NCBI GenBank assembly: GCA_903919455.1
Contig: CAIXIJ010000008.1
Span: 1-64,000, forward strand
From: an uncultured Acidimicrobiaceae bacterium
Lineage (GTDB): Bacteria; Actinomycetota; Acidimicrobiia; Acidimicrobiales; Ilumatobacteraceae
Reading direction: 5' to 3'
Length of the DNA: 64,000 nt
In this document: piece after piece, positions 63,358 to 64,000 of the stretch
How the letters are laid out: each line of letters starts with the position of its first letter
Numbering within the stretch: the stretch's first letter is position 1
The notes under the pieces: model-generated
What the model saw: only the letters and a program-made list of their open reading frames with translations
What the model was told of the DNA's origin: nothing
The model's database searches: none
Position numbers and translations under genes: made by a program

Positions 63358-64000
63358 GTGCACGGTCGACGCTGCTTCCTCGTCGTGGTGTTCGGGGCCT
63401 CAGCGCTGATGGTCGCGTGCAGCAAGGGGTCCGAGGGGACAACCACCACCACCGCGCCTGCGGCGACCACCACCACGGCCGCCGCTGCGGACGACGGCAT
63501 CCTCGAGATCGGCGCAGTACTGCCTGGCGGAGGTGCGGCCGCCGACATGGGCGTGTCGATGCGAGCAGCGCTCACGATGGCGGCCGACGAAGTGAACAAG
63601 GCCGGCGGAGTGAACGGCCGACCGATCTCCGTCGTGATGCGCGACGAGGGCGACAGCGCCGCCACGGCGCTGGCCGCCGTGCAAGAACTCGTGCAGGGAC
63701 GCGCCGATGTCATCATCGGCCCCACCTCGTCACTGAACCTGCTCGCCACGTTGTCTGCCACCGTCACCAAGAACGTGCTGACATGCTCGCCCACCTCATC
63801 GGCGCTGTCGCTCGACAACTATCCCTCGAACGGATTGCTGCTGCGCACCGTTCCCAGCGACTCGCTACAGGCGCAGGCCATCGCTCGCACCGTCGACCAG
63901 ACCGGCCGACAGTCCGCGGTGGTCGCCTATCTCGATGACGCCTACGGCCGACCTTTGGCCGATGAGGTGTCGGCAGCGCTCGGCCAGCAGAACACCGCGG
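63358..64000 (+). CDS. ABC transporter substrate-binding lipoprotein (branched-chain amino acid type), truncated by window end
   Basis: GTG start; lipobox ALMVACSKG; ILEIGAVLPGGGAAADMGVSMRAALTMAADEVNKAGGVNGRPI. Confidence 0.85.
   Translation, partial: MHGRRCFLVVVFGASALMVACSKGSEGTTTTTAPAATTTTAAAADDGILEIGAVLPGGGAAADMGVSMRAALTMAADEVNKAGGVNGRPISVVMRDEGDSAATALAAVQELVQGRADVIIGPTSSLNLLATLSATVTKNVLTCSPTSSALSLDNYPSNGLLLRTVPSDSLQAQAIARTVDQTGRQSAVVAYLDDAYGRPLADEVSAALGQQNTA

Noticed and set aside
28707-64000. Prophage or biosynthetic gene cluster
   Set aside because: No integrase, structural phage genes, NRPS/PKS or other core enzymes identified; gene content is chromosomal housekeeping/accessory mix

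Overview
High-GC actinobacterial chromosomal window; gene content and SigK/RskA/fasciclin, UPF0182 and DUF222-HNH families suggest an Acidimicrobiia-like organism (inference). About 57 coding regions, one initiator tRNA, and several regulatory or repeat structures are supportable. Most of the window is ordinary metabolism, transport and regulation. The strongest unusual signals are: (1) a redoxin-like ORF split by one in-frame TGA (60155-60157) in a W-S-S-Y-U-G-C-R context, with a bacterial-SECIS-like hairpin directly after it, i.e. a candidate selenoprotein; (2) a dispersed intergenic repeat family at about 7.2, 15.5, 18.1-19.1 and 58.1 kb, with palindromic GCGCCCACGGGCGC-type cores spaced exactly 40 bp apart, apparent arm co-variation and a common terminal half-site; (3) a yybP-ykoY (Mn2+ riboswitch)-like leader upstream of a KUP potassium transporter gene; (4) a perfect LexA/SOS-box palindrome filling the -35/-10 spacer of a DUF222-HNH gene; (5) a WxL-like/DUF916 surface-protein locus with a divergent paralogue; (6) a nucleotidyltransferase/small-ORF (TA-like) module bounded by direct repeats made from the 3' end of the neighbouring GNAT gene. 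All calls are by eye from sequence and the supplied ORF track; no searches were run.
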